Shown: positions 34,992 to 37,142 of the stretch, one piece after another
Numbering within the stretch: the first letter of the stretch is position 1
How the letters are laid out: each line of letters starts with the position of its first letter
DNA from: an uncultured Lachnospiraceae bacterium
GTDB lineage: Bacteria; Bacillota; Clostridia; Lachnospirales; Lachnospiraceae
Direction of reading: 5' to 3'
Length of the DNA: 37,142 bases
Assembly (NCBI GenBank): GCA_910580015.1
Contig: CAJTVT010000028.1
Location: 1-37,142 of the forward strand
Program-made: the position numbers and the translations under genes
Notes under the pieces: generated by a model
The model's database searches: none
Told to the model about the DNA's origin: nothing
What the model saw: the letters and a program-made list of their open reading frames with translations, nothing else

Positions 34992-36898
34992 TGGCGAGAA
35001 AAAAACCTGCATCAGCAGCACCAGGCAGAGGTATGGACTGGAACATTTTCTTTCGACTTATGAGATATGTATTTGTCAGTTATAAATGGCATTTGCTGGC
35101 GGTGGTGATTGGAATTTTTGTGGGAGTGCTTGCCAGCGTCCAGGGAACATTGTTTATGCAGACCTTGATAGACGTCTATATCTTACCTATGATTGGCTCA
35201 GAGAGCCCAGATTTTGCCCCTCTGGCAGAGGCCATTTTAAAAGTGGCCATATTTTATGGAATCGGGGTATGCTCCACTTGGATCTACAACCGGATTATGG
35301 TACAAGTGACACAGGGTACACTGCAAAAACTTAGAGACGATCTGTTCACCCATATGGAGAGTCTTTCCATTCAATATTTTGACACCCATGCACACGGGGA
35401 TATTATGTCAGTATACACAAACGATATTGATACACTTCGCCAGATGATCAGCCAAAGTATGCCGCAGATTTTTTCCAGTGTGGTGATGATTGTAAGTGTT
35501 CTGGCAAGTATGCTGGCATTGAGTGTTCCTTTGACGATTGTGACGCTGGTTATGGTGTGGCTGATGATGGTGGCCACCAAGTCTTTTGCAGGAAGAAGTG
35601 GGAAATACTTTGTTGCGCAGCAGAAGGAGATTGGAAAAGTCAATGGCTATATCGAAGAGATGATGGAGGGACAGAAAGTAGTCAAGGTATTTTGCCATGA
35701 AAATGAAAGTCTGGAGCAGTTCCATAAGTTGAATCAAGAATTATATGAAAGTGCGAACCAGGCAAATAAGTTTGCAAATATGTTAGGTCCAGTGACAGCG
35801 CAGCTTGGAAATGTCAGTTATGTGCTCTGCGCCATGGTGGGAGGTATTCTTGCACTGAATGGAGTGGGAGGATTTACCTTGGGAGGACTTGCAAGCTTTC
35901 TTACCTTCAATCGCAGCTTTAATATGCCAATCAGTCAGGTGAGCCAACAGCTCAACAGTGTGGTGATGGCAATGGCAGGTGCAAAGCGCATTTTTGCCAT
36001 GATGGATGAGGAGCCAGAGACAGACCAGGGCTACGTGACGTTGGTAAACGCCAAAAAGGAAGATGGGGCGCTAAAGGAGTCCCAGGAACGTACAGGACTT
36101 TGGGCGTGGAAGCATCACCATCAGGCAGAGGGCACCACAGATTACGTGGAGCTTACTGGGGATGTGGTGTTTGATGATGTAGATTTTGGCTACAATCCAG
36201 AAAAGATTGTACTGCATCATGTGAAGATGTTTGCAAATGCTGGGCAAAAAATTGCCTTTGTAGGCTCAACTGGTGCAGGAAAAACCACCATCACAAACCT
36301 GATCAATCGTTTCTATGATATTCAAGATGGAAAAATTCGCTATGATGGAATCAACATCAATAAAATAAAAAAAGCAGATTTGCGCCGTTCCCTGGGGATT
36401 GTGCTGCAAGATACCCATTTATTTACCAATACTGTGATGGAAAATATTCGTTATGGCAAATTAGACGCCACAGATGAGGAAGTTGTAGCAGCGGCAAAAC
36501 TTGCAAATGCAGATGGGTTTATCCGCAGGTTGCCAGAAGGGTATCAGACTATGCTTACTGGAGATGGAGCCAATTTGAGTCAGGGGCAGCGACAACTTCT
36601 TGCCATTGCGAGGGCAGCTATCGCAGATCCCCCAGTGCTGATTTTGGATGAAGCCACCAGTTCTATTGACACTCGGACAGAACGCTTGGTGCAGGATGGT
36701 ATGGATAAGTTGATGAAAGGGAGAACAACCTTTGTGATAGCACACCGCCTTTCCACTGTCCGCAATAGTGACTGTATTATGGTATTGGAGCAGGGAAGTG
36801 TGATAGAACGAGGGACTCATGAGGAATTAATCAAAAAAGAAGGAAGATATTATCAACTTTATACTGGAAAGGCGCCAGGTCTTGAAGCTGCAAATTAG
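34991..36898 (+). CDS. ABC exporter subunit 2 with catalytic ATPase site
   Basis: A 635-residue half transporter, the partner of the preceding gene with a one-base overlap. Six membrane segments are followed by a nucleotide-binding domain with Walker A GSTGAGKT (about 425-432), Walker B LILDEATS (catalytic Glu554), and the normal switch His in IAHRLST. Its signature is LSQGQ (529-533) instead of LSGGQ, which is expected because it faces the degenerate site of subunit 1. An insertion of about 35 residues (around GLWAWKHHHQAE) lies between the membrane and ATPase domains, as in similar clostridial exporters. A short N-terminal basic tail (ARKKPASAAPGRGMDW) precedes the first segment. Confidence 0.93.
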   Translation: MARKKPASAAPGRGMDWNIFFRLMRYVFVSYKWHLLAVVIGIFVGVLASVQGTLFMQTLIDVYILPMIGSESPDFAPLAEAILKVAIFYGIGVCSTWIYNRIMVQVTQGTLQKLRDDLFTHMESLSIQYFDTHAHGDIMSVYTNDIDTLRQMISQSMPQIFSSVVMIVSVLASMLALSVPLTIVTLVMVWLMMVATKSFAGRSGKYFVAQQKEIGKVNGYIEEMMEGQKVVKVFCHENESLEQFHKLNQELYESANQANKFANMLGPVTAQLGNVSYVLCAMVGGILALNGVGGFTLGGLASFLTFNRSFNMPISQVSQQLNSVVMAMAGAKRIFAMMDEEPETDQGYVTLVNAKKEDGALKESQERTGLWAWKHHHQAEGTTDYVELTGDVVFDDVDFGYNPEKIVLHHVKMFANAGQKIAFVGSTGAGKTTITNLINRFYDIQDGKIRYDGININKIKKADLRRSLGIVLQDTHLFTNTVMENIRYGKLDATDEEVVAAAKLANADGFIRRLPEGYQTMLTGDGANLSQGQRQLLAIARAAIADPPVLILDEATSSIDTRTERLVQDGMDKLMKGRTTFVIAHRLSTVRNSDCIMVLEQGSVIERGTHEELIKKEGRYYQLYTGKAPGLEAAN

Positions 36899-36924
36899 CA
36901 CTGGTAATCTGATCGGAAAAGCCG

Positions 36925-36930
36925 TATAAT
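36925..36930 (+). promoter_or_regulatory. Possible -10 element before the last gene
   Basis: TATAAT at 36925-36930 is perfect, but the sequence 17 bases upstream (TGGTAA) is a poor -35. It may drive the partial gene at 36975. Confidence 0.3.
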
Positions 36931-36974
36931 ACTTTTAAAGAATCGTATGGAATCATGCAAAGGAGGAGTTTAAA

Positions 36975-37142
36975 GTGAGAGAAACGGAAACATCCGACAA
37001 GCTGCTGTTGAAAGCAATGGGAGCGTTGGCAGCGCCAATGGCAGGGCTTGTGATTATCTCCATCGTGCTATTACAGATGGCAGCCAACGGTAGAATCCCA
37101 GCGGCAGTGGGCATCGTTGTGTTGATATTGGCATTGGGAGCA
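36975..37142 (+). CDS. N-terminus of a membrane protein, truncated by the window edge
   Basis: GTG start at 36975 with AGGAGG upstream; 56 codons are open to the right edge. The product starts with a charged segment (RETETSDKLLLKAMG). Two hydrophobic stretches follow, about residues 15-35 and 44-56, separated by MAANGRIP. The topology fits a two- or multi-pass membrane protein, for example the N-terminus of a sensor kinase or methyl-accepting protein, but the family cannot be told from this piece. Confidence 0.6.
   Translation, partial: MRETETSDKLLLKAMGALAAPMAGLVIISIVLLQMAANGRIPAAVGIVVLILALGA

Overview
This window looks like chromosome from a Lachnospiraceae-type (Clostridium cluster XIVa) gut Firmicute. 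The evidence is the conserved order tig-clpP-clpX-lon-engB, strong AAGGAGG-type ribosome binding sites, a SpoVB-like flippase that suggests a spore former, an iscR-iscS-iscU-mnmA block, a heterodimeric ABC exporter with one degenerate ATPase site, and very large secreted proteins of the kind gut clostridia display. The species cannot be fixed from the sequence alone.

Layout. (1) 1-1490 is an AT-rich, decayed accessory edge: the 3' end of an AAA+ ATPase gene, an unrecognised 136-aa protein, and a frameshifted IS1182-like transposase remnant. (2) 1494-7785 is a protein quality-control and ribosome-assembly cluster: trigger factor, ClpP, ClpX, Lon and the GTPase EngB. (3) 7787-11769 holds a zinc/manganese-type ABC importer (binding protein, ATPase, permease), a small Cys-rich protein and an AI-2E-family membrane protein. 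It ends in a very long hairpin shared with the convergent gene. (4) 11945-14296, minus strand, holds a histidine phosphatase and a SpoVB/MurJ-superfamily flippase, separated by a 165-bp near-perfect palindrome. (5) 14490-17704 encodes Fe-S cluster assembly and tRNA thiolation (iscR, iscS, iscU, mnmA), with an IscR-like operator just downstream of a good promoter. (6) 17858-25825, minus strand, holds a 2442-residue multi-domain M60 (enhancin/mucinase-like) peptidase and a bacteriohemerythrin. (7) 26289-32236 encodes a 1790-residue secreted protein made of about 30 Cys/CxxC/His repeats, followed by a small lipoprotein. (8) 32303-32975 is a HicAB toxin-antitoxin pair; the toxin gene is short and easy to miss. 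(9) 33243-36898 is a two-subunit ABC exporter, followed by the start of another membrane-protein gene.

How the parts fit together. Regions 2 and 5 are housekeeping. IscS supplies sulfur both to IscU for Fe-S clusters and to MnmA for s2U34 in tRNA, and IscR probably senses cluster status. Regions 6 and 7 are the host- or mucus-facing part: a putative glycoprotein peptidase with carbohydrate-binding modules, and a giant Cys/His repeat protein with a lipoprotein partner. The most unusual element is the 1790-aa repeat protein. The most unusual DNA structures are the 165-bp palindrome and the 28-bp-stem hairpin with a duplicated arm.
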